A DNA stretch of 21,540 bases from Chara braunii (Eukaryota; Streptophyta; Charophyceae; Charales; Characeae), in assembly GCA_003427395.1 (NCBI GenBank), contig BFEA01000636.1, positions 514,921-536,460 of the forward strand, given 5' to 3'. Under the pieces are notes generated by a model. That model was given only the letters and a program-made list of their open reading frames with translations. It was not told where the DNA came from and did no database searches. This document shows, one piece after another, positions 8,641-16,580 of the stretch. The first letter of the stretch is position 1. Every line of letters starts with the position of its first letter. The position numbers and the translations under genes are program-made.

Positions 8641-8758
8641 CTTCTTTTTCGTCAAGAGGGTCAAAATAAGCTAACTCTTTGCATGCTTTACGACTTTCAT
8701 CACATTCTGCTAAAGATGCTATAAAAAAACTAATAAAACCAACTGGCTGACGCCATAC
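8636..8758 (-). pseudogene. NdhA/NuoH-like fragment (organelle-type)
   Basis: Reverse-strand reading from 8758 gives WRQPVGFISFFIASLAEC. This is very close to the conserved segment of plastid NdhA (NADH dehydrogenase-like subunit 1), where WRQP-I-GF and SLAEC are followed by ERLPFDLPEAEEEL. After Cys the sequence departs (DESRKACKELAYFDPLDEKE), with only a loose FD...E-E-rich resemblance. The AT-rich codon choice (TTT, ATA, TTA, AAA) also fits an organelle source and differs from the GA-rich flanks. The fragment is bounded on both sides by purine microsatellite. It may be a nuclear insert of plastid DNA or a misassembled organelle read. The assignment rests on about 18 residues. Confidence 0.4.
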
Positions 8759-8858
8759 AAGAGGGAGAGGGAAGAAGAAGAAGAGGGAGGGGGAAGAAGA
8801 AGAAGAGGTGGGGGGAGAAGAAGAAGAAGAGGGGAGGGGAAGAAGAAGAGGGGACGGG
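8759..8858 (+). repeat. GGGA/GAAGAA purine microsatellite
   Basis: A purine-only repeat of GGGAGG and GAAGAAGAAG blocks runs directly into the synthetic adapter at 8859. On the far side of the adapter the same kind of repeat appears as its complement (pyrimidines). Confidence 0.95.
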
Positions 8859-8896
8859 CTGTCTCTTATACACATCTAGATGTGTATAAGAGACAG
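8859..8896. other. Nextera mate-pair junction adapter (artefact)
   Basis: The 38 bases are exactly the 19-base Tn5 mosaic end in reverse orientation, CTGTCTCTTATACACATCT (8859-8877), followed directly by its reverse complement (8878-8896). This is the known Nextera mate-pair circularisation junction, not biological sequence. Translations across it give the peptide signatures MCIRDS and MYKRQ that are familiar from contaminated protein databases. The two flanks come from opposite ends of a circularised fragment, so their adjacency and relative orientation here are false. Confidence 0.98.
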
Positions 8897-9300
8897 CTCC
8901 TCCACCTCCTCCTTTCATCTTCTTCTTCTTCCTCCTCCTCTTACTCCTCCTTGTTCTTCCCTCCTCCTCCTCCTCCTTTCGTCTGTTCGTTTTTCAAGTC
9001 TCCTCTCCTCCTCCTTCCCTCCTCGTCGTCTTCTTCTTCCCTCGTCCTCCTCCATATCTTACCGCCCACCATCTCGCATATATGCCAGCCATATTGTACC
9101 GCCTGCCATATCGTACTGGGTGCTATCTCCGGTTCACTTTTTTTGCCCTGCCCATATTGTACCAGCGGACAGCAGCTTCTTCCCTTCTTCTTCTACTACT
9201 TCTTCTTCTCCTTCTCCTTCTTCTTCTTCTTTTTCTTCTTCTTCTTCCATTTCTCCTTCTTCTTCGTCTTCTTCGGATACTTTCTCTCTTTTTTCCCTCG
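8897..9300 (+). repeat. TCC/TTC pyrimidine microsatellite with interruptions
   Basis: Pyrimidine-rich tracts at 8897-9055 and 9176-9300 flank a short unique piece (about 9056-9175). In that piece CCATATTGTACC occurs twice (near 9089 and 9151) and a related CCATATCGTAC once (near 9107). The switch from purine to pyrimidine strand happens exactly at the adapter. Poly-Ser/Leu/Phe translations here are not genes. Confidence 0.9.
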
Positions 9301-9335
9301 CTGTTGGTCCTTGCATCCTCTACTTACAAGACACT

Positions 9336-9600
9336 ATGGCGGGCGGTGGTAGCGGTGTCGGCCGGGGGAGTGGCAGGTCTGGAAGGACGAGAGGCAAAAC
9401 GGCAGCAGACAGGAAAAGGACACGTTGCAAGCACCTCCACTACACCCTCATCGACAGTGACCTCCAAAGACCCCCACCATCCCCCTTCCCCTCAAACTCC
9501 TCCCCACCACCCCCCCAACACACGTCTTTCCCAAGTTTCTCTGCGGATTTGGGCTCCTCTCAGGGAGCGCAGTCCAAACCCATCTTCAAAAAAAAAAAAA
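9336..9600 (+). CDS. Very tentative coding start (Gly/Arg-rich)
   Basis: An ATG at 9336 after a pyrimidine-rich leader opens a frame reading MAGGGSGVGRGSGRSGRTRG and then a basic segment and a Pro-rich stretch. GC-rich initiator context and Gly-rich N-termini are common in plant first exons. Another frame is also open across the region, so the choice is uncertain, and low-complexity composition weakens it further. A run of A (about 9588-9601) and a palindromic GC patch follow. No family is recognised. Confidence 0.12.
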
Positions 9601-9639
9601 AGAAATTCCTCGAACATTTTTTGGCTCGTTTGGTTTTGC

Positions 9640-9695
9640 TGGACGGACCCCCCCCGGTCCGTCTGGCCCGGTCCGTCTGGACCGGGCGTCGGCCT
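9640..9695. repeat. GC-rich palindromic patch with duplicated CCCGGTCCGTCTGG
   Basis: CCCGGTCCGTCTGG occurs twice in direct orientation around 9653-9681. The complementary GACGGACC upstream and GGACCGGGC downstream allow several alternative hairpins, for example GGTCC-GTCT-GGACC. Such a patch can form stable DNA or RNA structure. No function can be assigned. Confidence 0.6.
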
Positions 9696-9699
9696 AACC

Positions 9700-10140
9700 C
9701 AGGCCCAGAGTGCTTTCACACATCCCAGTCCAGGCATCACGGGCTTCTATTCCTGGTAACTCCAACAGATGCACACATGCTTTCTTTGTCCATTTTGCTC
9801 TTGTTGCAGTCAGGCCTCCGGCATCTGACTGGCCGCTCGGCCCAGGTGCATCAACTGGATAGGTGCTCATGAACACATCTGAGCAATTGCACCAAAGAGA
9901 TCCAGAACGTCAGTACATATTCTCATAAGTGAAAGACCTGCTGTACATCAACAGTGTTCCCGATGAAGAATAACCTCCAGGGAACTGATCATCTAGTGGA
10001 CACATGTTCAACTTGGGGCCTCAGCTTGAAATATGTTCAACTAGGGGACTCAGATTGTCTACATGAAACAAGTTCAACTTCAAGTTGGGGGCTCGGAGGA
10101 GGTAAAACAAAGACCAAGGGGGTAGGGCAGTAGAGTGATA
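9700..10140. other. Stretch without a supported gene, with short degenerate repeats
   Basis: No coding region is supported here. Between about 10006 and 10098 a motif close to GTTCAACTTGGGGCCTCAG recurs three times with substitutions and a spacer of roughly 30-45 bases, forming a degenerate short tandem array. Confidence 0.45.
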
Positions 10141-10184
10141 GGTGATAGTGCTCATGGAGGTCATCAACACTGAGTGGGAGTTAG

Positions 10185-10386
10185 GTGAATGCTACTGTGG
10201 TCACCCACATAGAACGCCCGATCATTATAGCTATATTTGTAGCAACTTTCACTCTCGGTGCAGTGATAATGACCTGGCGCTCTATTCGGTTGCACACGAT
10301 AGTGCAGCAAACAACACACATGGCAGTTCAGCCTTCCCTAGGCAAGATCCAACTGCACCAGTTGGGGCAGCAACAGGGTGGTGGTG
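10185..10386 (+). CDS. Possible exon with one transmembrane segment, cut by gap
   Basis: After a TAG/AG at 10182-10184 a frame opens as VNATVVTHIERP and then a hydrophobic run (IIIAIFVATFTLGAVIM) followed by basic TWRSIRLHTIV. It continues Gln-rich into the N gap at 10387. The hydrophobic-then-basic layout fits a membrane-spanning segment, but the putative acceptor lacks a good pyrimidine tract and no homologue is recognised. A second frame is also open over this stretch. Confidence 0.2.
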
Positions 10387-10399
10387 NNNNNNNNNNNNN
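10387..10399. other. Assembly gap (13 N)
   Basis: Thirteen undetermined bases lie between GTGGTG and a G-rich then AAG-rich repeat. The real gap size is unknown. Sequence on the right (10400-10868) is microsatellite around one unique organelle-like fragment. Confidence 1.
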
Positions 10400-10451
10400 G
10401 GGGGGAAGAAGTAGAAGAGGACGAGGGGAGAAAAAGAAGAAGAAGAAGCCT

Positions 10452-10703
10452 TAGCGCCTTCTCTTCAATCCTTTGATAGGGTCGAGTCCCACAAGTAATG
10501 GGAAGTGGAAAAGAGAAACGTTTGAAAACCTTAGCAGCACTATTCAATTTGAGTTTTTGACCTAGTGTAGCCATGGCGGAATATTCTATGATATATTGAA
10601 TACGCCACAGCTTGGTACGATTGTGTAGAAAACTATAATAATTACAAACACCTTGTAGAATCTGACTAATTTTTCTAAGAATCTTTGCATATATCCAAGT
10701 TCA
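10452..10703 (-). pseudogene. Group II intron maturase domain X fragment
   Basis: Reverse-strand reading from about 10703 gives ILRKISQILQGVCNYYSFLH, then NRTKLWRIQYIIEYSAMATL, GQKLKLNSAAKVFKRF. This matches the pattern of maturase domain X in organellar group II intron-encoded proteins: a helix ending ILxGxxNYYSF, then a LxRIxYIxxYSxxxTLxxKLKL block and AKVFKxFG. Domain X binds the intron RNA during splicing. Only the C-terminal part is present. RT domains are absent, and both ends run into GA/CT microsatellite. The source is probably mitochondrial or plastid DNA, present either as a nuclear transfer or as a misassembled organelle read. Confidence 0.6.
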
Positions 10704-10704
10704 C

Positions 10705-10868
10705 CAATTTGGAAGAGGAAGAGGAGGAAGAGGAAGGGGAAGAGGAAGAAGAGGAAGAAGAGGAAGAGGAAGAAGAGGAGGAAGAGGAGGAAGAGGAAGG
10801 GGAAGAAGAAGAAGGGAAGGAGGGAAGAGGAAGAGGGAAGAGGAAGAAGAAGAGGGAAGAAGAAGAGG
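10705..10868 (+). repeat. GAA/GGAAGA purine microsatellite
   Basis: About 160 bases of nearly pure purine built from GAGGAA and GAAGAA units. Acidic poly-Glu translation on + and poly-Phe/Leu on - are artefacts of composition. Confidence 0.95.
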
Positions 10869-11707
10869 TCGTAGCTGCTACAGTCCTGAGAGCTCAAGGT
10901 CTTAGCTGCGACAGTCCTGAAAGCCAAGTCCGCAAACTTCCGGTCCGGAAGTGGCCTTTCGAGAATTTCTCACGTTTAGTCAGAGGCAAGTAGACAAGTG
11001 GTGAGTCCAACTTCGCTTAGTCAGCAGTACCCAGTCCCAGTCTCACTTGCACAGTTAGCAAGTACCATGAGGGACTGTGTGCACCATGGGCCCGGTGGAA
11101 AAGGGCAGACTGATGACTTACAGAAGTATAAATCAAGAGGCAGCGCCCAGCCATTCATTCATTCGCTGCGTAAGCCATGCGGAAGTGCTGCCACAGCGTC
11201 TTGTACGAGGTGGTCTGCAGGTCGCCCGAAGTCGAAGTGGGCTGAAGGAAGATAGCATAGCCATAGTCAGTAGTAGTTGAGCGGCCATGGCCACTGCAGG
11301 TTGAATATAGGCTTTAGTGTGTGTGTGTATAATACAGGGAAGCGTGTGGGCTATCCAGGGTGATCCAGAGTTGAGCATGGGCGAACAGTGGTATTGAACA
11401 CAGTGACGAGAGTTGGGATGTACAGGCATTGATGCGTCATAGCCTGATGAAGCGAGTTTGCAGCTGAGCTGTGTTCATGGTTTCCATATCTCTGAGCTTT
11501 GAGTGGGCGCTTGGCGCCAGTGTGAGTTGCCATCTGATTGCATGTATGTGAAGTGAAGAACAAAGTGAGTCTGGCTGCAGTGACACACGACTATCTGGTT
11601 TTCAATGTGATGATGGAATCTGGATTTCTGTCATGCACTCTCCGCTCATTTTCCGTGCAAAGAAACAAAAGAAAAGGTAAAATCGTGATTTTTCTATTTT
11701 TTCCCAG
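10869..11707. other. Non-coding or intronic stretch before the host exon
   Basis: No open frame here looks protein-like. Two near-copies of CAGTCCTGARAGC lie at 10880-10892 and 10911-10923, and a short TG run sits near 11316-11326. Donor-like GTGAGT sequences occur near 10999 and 11563. The 3' end, a T-rich tract ending TTTTTTCCCAG, is a convincing acceptor for the exon that follows, so much of this may be intron of a + strand gene. Confidence 0.35.
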
Positions 11708-11808
11708 CAGAGACTATTGTGAGGATTGAGCCCTCAAGAAGGGGCCTTGCCGTGATGGACATGTTCTGGGCTAAGGCCCCCAGCAAGCCTCGTGCCCGCC
11801 CTAAGTGA
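11708..11808 (+). CDS. Possible terminal exon of a host gene
   Basis: The tract ATTTTTTCCCAG ending at 11707 is a textbook 3' splice site. After two bases completing a codon, the frame reads ETIVRIEPSRRGLAVMDMFW, then AKAPSKPRARPK, and stops at TGA (11806-11808). The basic Pro-rich end looks like a genuine C-terminus. Element B inserted 38 bp after the stop, so the interrupted DNA would be the 3' UTR. On the reverse strand a frame is also open across the rejoined insertion site (TSD counted once), so the coding strand is not certain. It has no matching donor, which favours the + reading. No family recognised. Confidence 0.4.
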
Positions 11809-11842
11809 AGGCGGGCCAGCAAATCAACAAGAGCCCTCTGTG

Positions 11843-11846
11843 CAAA
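11843..11846. repeat. Left target-site duplication CAAA
   Basis: CAAA directly precedes the TG of the 5' LTR and is repeated right after the CA of the 3' LTR (21232-21235). A short direct repeat of this kind is made by integrase. Five bases is commoner for Ty3/gypsy. The fifth base differs here (G on the left, C on the right), so the copy may be a 4-bp TSD or an eroded 5-bp one. Confidence 0.7.
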
Positions 11847-12966
11847 TGCAATGACTTGCTGATTTCTGCTGCCAAGACTAACTGCGAGGCTGTACACTAA
11901 TCGGTAGGCTAGTTTAGTAATTTTGTTTGGCTGAGGGCTAACCGAGAGACCAGCCTGTGAGGAAATTCGTGAGGGACAGATCTGTAAATCCGGGGAAAAT
12001 ATAGGCCCGGTACTAACCCGAATTCCTACAGCTACCCTAACTGCCTAGTGCAGGCCCGGGCTACCCCTAGGACAGACAGGCCCTAAGTGGCCTATTCTGC
12101 TAGACGGTCCTATAGCCTATAGCCGGGTCCGGTAGAGGCCGAGAGGCTGAAACAGCAACGGTACCAGTCGGTCAATCAGTCCGTTCTAGGTCTAGGTTAG
12201 GCTAGTGAGTCTATAGGTAGGGGAGGCACACCGATTCAGGACTTTTTGGCGTTTCATTTTCGCATTGCAGCGTTCGTGGCCAACCAAGTTTTGCAGCGCT
12301 GGAAGTCTACAGCGGCACCTGAGACTTCAGCTTGAGTGGACAGCCATAGCCAGCCTTTCTGAGACAGCCATAGCTGGGGCTGGTCTCAACGCATCTACCC
12401 TCTGGGGGTATCAGCGCTTGGCAGGGCTATTTCAAGGCTCTTCGCTGGGTACATGTGGGCGTTGCTGCTACGGTAGCAGCCTGGCAGCCATAGCTGCCTT
12501 CTTTATCGTCAGAGTGACTCATCGGCACTGGGGACTACATCGCTGTTCATGATCTTCATCTGGGTGTATGGCGCTGGCCTCTGGGAGGCTGTTTCAATGC
12601 AGCGCTAGACTCTGAGAGTGGAGTAGTGGGTGGCGTGTGTGGTACTGAGGTGGCGAGACATTGGGTTAAACTCTGTAACGATATTTGGGGTTAACTGAGT
12701 TGAGTTGGCTCATCATCTGTGTGACATTCCAATTGTGATCTTCGCAGTGTCATCTTGTGATTGGTTGTTGGGAGTGTGTCAGAGAGAGAGAAACACTAGG
12801 TGTATTCTTCCCATATGTGCATGGTTGCTCTTCCGCTGCTTATCTCTGGTCTGTGTACAGTTTGGACTCTGTCTCTCCTCCCCTTTGTCTTATGCATGTA
12901 TGGGCATGTGTGAGATACTTTGAGTGTGAGTGACGGGAAAATTGTCAGACAACCAGGTTCATAACA
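11847..12966 (+). repeat. 5' LTR of element B
   Basis: The LTR begins TGCAATGACTTGCTG and ends TTCATAACA, with TG...CA ends, and matches 20111-21231 throughout. It should carry the promoter and R/U5 signals, but I could not place a TATA box confidently. The repeated short motif AGCCATAGC appears several times within it (near 12341, 12364 and 12487). Differences from the 3' copy are mostly transitions. Confidence 0.95.
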
Positions 12967-12968
12967 GT

Positions 12969-12980
12969 TGGTATCAGAGC
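12969..12980 (+). other. Primer-binding site (initiator tRNA-Met)
   Basis: TGGTATCAGAGC starts two bases after the LTR and is complementary to the 3' end of plant initiator methionine tRNA, the usual primer for minus-strand synthesis in plant LTR retrotransposons. Its position and match fix the 5' LTR end. Confidence 0.95.
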
Positions 12981-14488
12981 GGAGATTGGACTTGGAGCAC
13001 TGAGGGTTGAGCGCAGGGCATCCTCTTCTTCTGGCCCTAACTGGCGAGAAGTTCCATGGCGGCTCTGTATCTTCAGTGAAGATCCAGTAGAGAAGAGGAC
13101 ATACAGGCGGTGATTGCAAAGCATCAGTGTGCGATTGATCAGGCACCCTGAGCCTGTCTGAGTGCCTGACAGGAATTGGCGAGAACAGGGGTATTTCGCC
13201 ATCCACCCTTCTGAGCCCAGTTGATGACTGAGTTCAGGGTGGCGAATTATACCCTAATCCAGTGATAACTGGGTGGCGGCATCAATCCCAGTATAGCACT
13301 GAGGGAGAATTGATCGCAGGATCACTCTCCTGCTGAATTAGCCCTACTCAGGGCTAAATTTAGCACCAGCGGCTCCCCTTTGCAGTGGCGAGATATCTTC
13401 AGGAGAGTCCTCCATCGCCACTGAGCCAGATTCAGTGAATCTGAGAGTTGGGGTTGAATCGCCACAGGGCACTGAGCATGATCAACAAGTTTCAGGAGAT
13501 TCTACGCGTGGGGATCAGTGGAGAAGTGTCTGCAAGCAAGTGGCGAGGTCAGGGTTCTGTCAGCCATAGCCAGAACTCCATCATCCACTGGGGCAAACAC
13601 TGCAAGTGAGTGTGTTCCGTGTGAAACCCTGTGTAGCGATTAGTTTAGGACCAGTAGAGTCTGAATTGATGGTCTGTCTGTCAGTAGGGTCTCAATTGTG
13701 AAATTGTCAAACTGCAAGACGGCCATAGCCATCTTCTTCCTCCCTACCCTGACTCATATCGCTCCACCTATTGACCCGTTCTGACTCAAATTGGTTCTGG
13801 GACTGTATGACAGTATTGCGCTGCACCCTGTATGATCATTCTGTGGGTTCTGTACAGAAAAAGTACTGATACTGTGAATCATGGTTTTAGTCTGTGCTAT
13901 CTAGGGTCAGTCAAAACTCAGATTCTGTCCGTCAGAATTCAAGTCTGTAAGTCTGGGGTGAACCGTAATTCAGTATTTGACAGATCTGCCAAATTGCTAG
14001 TCCAGAATCAGTGTATTCGAGTAATTACAGTGAAATACTGAAAATCGCTGTGTCAGTGGGTATTTCCGTTGATGTCAACAGTGGCAAAATTTGAGTTTAG
14101 GGTTGTCAGGGTCTAGTCTACTGCATCGCTACTAGTTGCGTGGTTTCAGTCAATTCTTGCCTGTATCTATCTCTACCACTGATTATTCTTGTTTTTTGAT
14201 GGGCTCTAGAATGTTAGTGGTCACTACAATGCACTGAAATTGTATGTTCTAACTTCAGTGAAGGTTCAGTGTCAGGTATAGGAAATCGTTAGGGAATGGT
14301 TTTACTGGACTTTCAGTCTGTCTGATTACTGACCCCAGTGATTGTATTCCAACCCTAACCGCTTGTGCCTACTAACACACCTTACCCTCTCAATTGGTAG
14401 TGCAGCGATTTCTGAGTATCTGAGTGGATTGTAAATCGCTGCATCCTTTGCTGTCTAACACTACTATTTATTGTCTCTGAAAGGGAAG
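12981..14488 (+). other. Long untranslated leader of element B
   Basis: About 1.5 kb separate the PBS from the gag start, with no supported gene. TGGCGAG recurs at about 13042, 13175, 13385 and 13541, with a one-base variant near 13238. It often lies near CACTGAG motifs (about 13000, 13297, 13419 and 13467), suggesting an old, heavily diverged internal repeat. The leader should contain the RNA packaging and dimerisation signals, but none can be identified by eye. Confidence 0.6.
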
Positions 14489-16103
14489 ATGTCTGACGCT
14501 GCGAAATCGGGTGAGGGGCAGGTAGAAGTTGTAGTCAAGGAGGAAGGGAAACCTTCCCCCTCTACTCCTCCTCCTCCTCTAACCCCTGCTCAGCGGCGCA
14601 AGAGGGAAATTCAGGAAAAACTGCGAGAGCAACAGGCGCTACTCGCAGAGGCAGAGAGACAGGAGGCAGCCGAATTGGAGGCTGCAGCAGATGCTTCCCG
14701 CAAGGAGTTTCTGCTGCAGCAGGCCGAGAAGACTGTTTCTGATGAGAGGGTAGCCCAGTGCACCCGATACTTGGCTGAGCTGGTGATTCTGCAAAACAAA
14801 ATCACAGCCAGCCACTTCACTAACTGGGATGATCGAATACAACGTCTGGAGACCAGGGTAGGCGACCTGGCGACTCAGCAGTCCAAGATCCTGGATGCTA
14901 TCCAGAATCCGACTGCTCAGTTGACAGCCGCCAACCTGAACACCCCTCTGGTCCCTACTCCCAAACCCAAACAGCCCTCTCCTTCCTCTTCACCTCCTTC
15001 TTCCCCTCATACCTCCCACAAGTCATCTCCCTCTATCTCCTCCCAGGCTAAAGTCAAGCCTCCTCCCACCTTTGCTACTGTTGTTGCTGGGGATCAGCGA
15101 GGACCCAAGATCCCTGCACCCAGCAAGTTAGGGGCGATGACCCCAAAACTGATGTTGGGGACTGGGCAGCAGCAAGAACCCGGGTCTACCTGAAGGGTTT
15201 CGTGTGCCCAGAACAGCAGAAGGTGGCTACCGTTGTGGGGATGCTGGAGGGCCCGGCCCAGAAATGGCCACATCGACAGCCGGCGCCCAGCAGCAGATTT
15301 TGGAGGACTGGGCTCTAGCCCTGGGAGTGGACGAACTTTTGCAGGCCTTGGAGGACAGGTTTGCAGACAAAGAGCGGGCACGTAAGGCTGTTGACAAGAT
15401 CGTACGCCTTGGACAGCAGCGCTACAGTGGCAGTCTGCAGACCCTTTTTGCTGAATGTGAACAGCTAACCTCCACCCCTGGTTTGGTTATATCTGCTGAT
15501 GATTTGCTGACTAACTTTTGCAGGGTTGCGCCTGAGAAGTTTTGTGTTGCTTTTTACAACGCAGGGCATAAGGACTGGAGGTCCTTTGGACGTGCAGCAC
15601 TAGACATGGAGGCTAAGCTCCATGTTCAGGCCCCCTCCAGTGACAGGAGAAAAGGCGCCTTCCCTCGCGGTGGTAAAAAGAGAAAGGCGGCCTTCGCTTA
15701 TGCGGGCTCTGGGTCAGCCTCTGACACCCGATCCCAGCCTAGTACACCGCCAGATGGGACTGGTTCAGCTGCTGTCCCAGATGTTGCAGCAGTCATTCAG
15801 CAGCTGCAGGCTGCGCTGGGGGCCTTCCAGAAGGTCGGGTCCCCCTATAGCACAGCCTCCAGCAGCAAGGGGAAGAGCCAGGGACGTCAATCTTCAACCC
15901 CTGCCCGGCGCCCTAACCTGTCGCGCGACGTCCGATTCCCAACAGACCCCCTGAATCCCAGCACTCTCCCATGGCATGACCTGAAGATTCAGGAGGGAGT
16001 GTGGAGGAAGAGGAAAGAGAGAGGGGTCTGTTTGAGGTGCGAGGGACAACACTTTCTAAAGGACTGTCCCTACATGCCCAATCCAGCTCAGTCAAAAAAC
16101 TGA
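14489..16103 (+). pseudogene. gag: Element B gag, two frameshifts
   Basis: The first ATG of the frame (14489) gives MSDAAKSGEGQVEV. A Pro-rich segment and a long Glu/Ala/Gln/Arg coiled coil (about residues 30-85) follow, then a Pro/Ser-rich linker. The frame must change near 15125-15135 to read GDDPKTDVGDWAAARTRVYL, then GFVCPEQQKVATVVGMLEGP. It changes again near 15275 to read ILEDWALALGVDELLQALED, then RFADKE...KQRYSGSL-like capsid blocks and AGHKDWRSFGRAALDMEAKL. The knuckle at about 16029-16067, CLRCEGQHFLKDC, is CX2CX3HX4C, one residue shorter than the canonical spacing kept by element A. Gag ends at TGA 16101-16103. Gag would form the particle and bind genomic RNA, but this copy cannot make it intact. 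Confidence 0.85.
16094..16100 (+). promoter_or_regulatory. -1 ribosomal frameshift slippery heptamer (gag/pol)
   Basis: The bases A AAA AAC fit the X XXY YYZ rule in the gag frame (...TCA AAA AAC TGA) and lie directly against the gag stop. Slipping back one base reads AAA AAA CTG AAG in the frame that continues open through the pol start and protease. Downstream, CTGGAG (16112-16117) can pair with CTCCAG (16129-16134). The loop bases TGCAG (16120-16124) can pair with CTGCA (16137-16141), a possible H-type pseudoknot. The 11-base spacer is longer than the usual 5-9. Function is inferred. Confidence 0.6.
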
Positions 16104-16580
16104 AGTTAACCCTGGAGACTGCAGTTCCCTCCAGTGCTGCACCTGCATTTGCATCTGCAGCAACTTCAATTGAGACGAGATATGTTTATCCCAGTTTGGG
16201 GACTGCGCGGGCAGCATCCTTCTGTTATGAGGATCCTGACCCAGATCAGGAACCGGAGCAATCTGAGCTTCAGGCTATTGCTGCTTTTTTCTTTCACCTG
16301 AAAGAACAAAAGCGCAGCAAATCTAACCTCATACTCCTTCGGCCCCTGATCAATCACAGCAGAATCAAAGGGCTGCTGGACTGTGGAGCCACCCGAAATT
16401 TCATGTCCCGCAGTGCAATCAAAAAACTGCATCTGGGCATGAAAGTGGTGCACTGCATCTGGGCATGAAAGTGGTGCACTGCATCTGGGCATGAAAGTGG
16501 TGCAACTGCAGCAACCGCTGTAGGTCAAGATAGGTGACTCCATTGTACTACCTATCAAGGAGAAGGTCAAGGGTATCCCT
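16101..16580 (+). pseudogene. Element B protease region, broken by 26-bp triplication
   Basis: Pol opens in the frame reached by -1 slippage, with an Ala/Ser-rich spacer, then LILLRPLINHSRIKGLLDCG and ATRNFMS. The retropepsin active site LLDCGATRNFMS (about 16370-16405) has Cys in place of the usual Ser/Thr of DS/TG. The frame is then shifted by the tandem 26-bp repeats (16427-16504) and ends at TGA 16466-16468. Protease coding resumes in the next frame with a TAG at 16521-16523. The enzyme would mature Gag and Pol. Confidence 0.75.
16427..16504 (+). repeat. Three exact tandem copies of a 26-bp unit
   Basis: The unit CTGCATCTGGGCATGAAAGT plus GGTGCA is present at 16427-16452, 16453-16478 and 16479-16504 without mismatch. 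Two surplus copies add 52 bases, one more than a multiple of three. This accounts exactly for the frame change between the protease start (ends 16468) and the rest of pol. Reading the first copy in the upstream frame and the third in the downstream frame gives the same peptide, LHLGMKVV. Confidence 0.97.

Noticed and set aside
7036-8858. Triplet and dinucleotide repeats considered as a CRISPR array
   Set aside because: They are simple sequence repeats without unique spacers of regular length, and there are no cas genes.
8859-8896. A perfect 38-bp inverted repeat that might be a natural palindrome or a Tn5-like transposon end
   Set aside because: It is identical to the commercial Nextera mate-pair junction, and no transposase or IS50-type sequence is present.
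8270-9872. Long open frames on both strands with Ser/Leu/Pro, Glu or Arg runs
   Set aside because: They are translations of GA/CT microsatellites. Several also start inside the synthetic adapter (MCIRDS, MYKRQ), so they are not genes apart from the small NdhA-like island.
12967-14488. Small open frames in the element B leader, such as 13832-14041
   Set aside because: Short, no recognised motif, and located between PBS and gag, where non-coding leader is expected.
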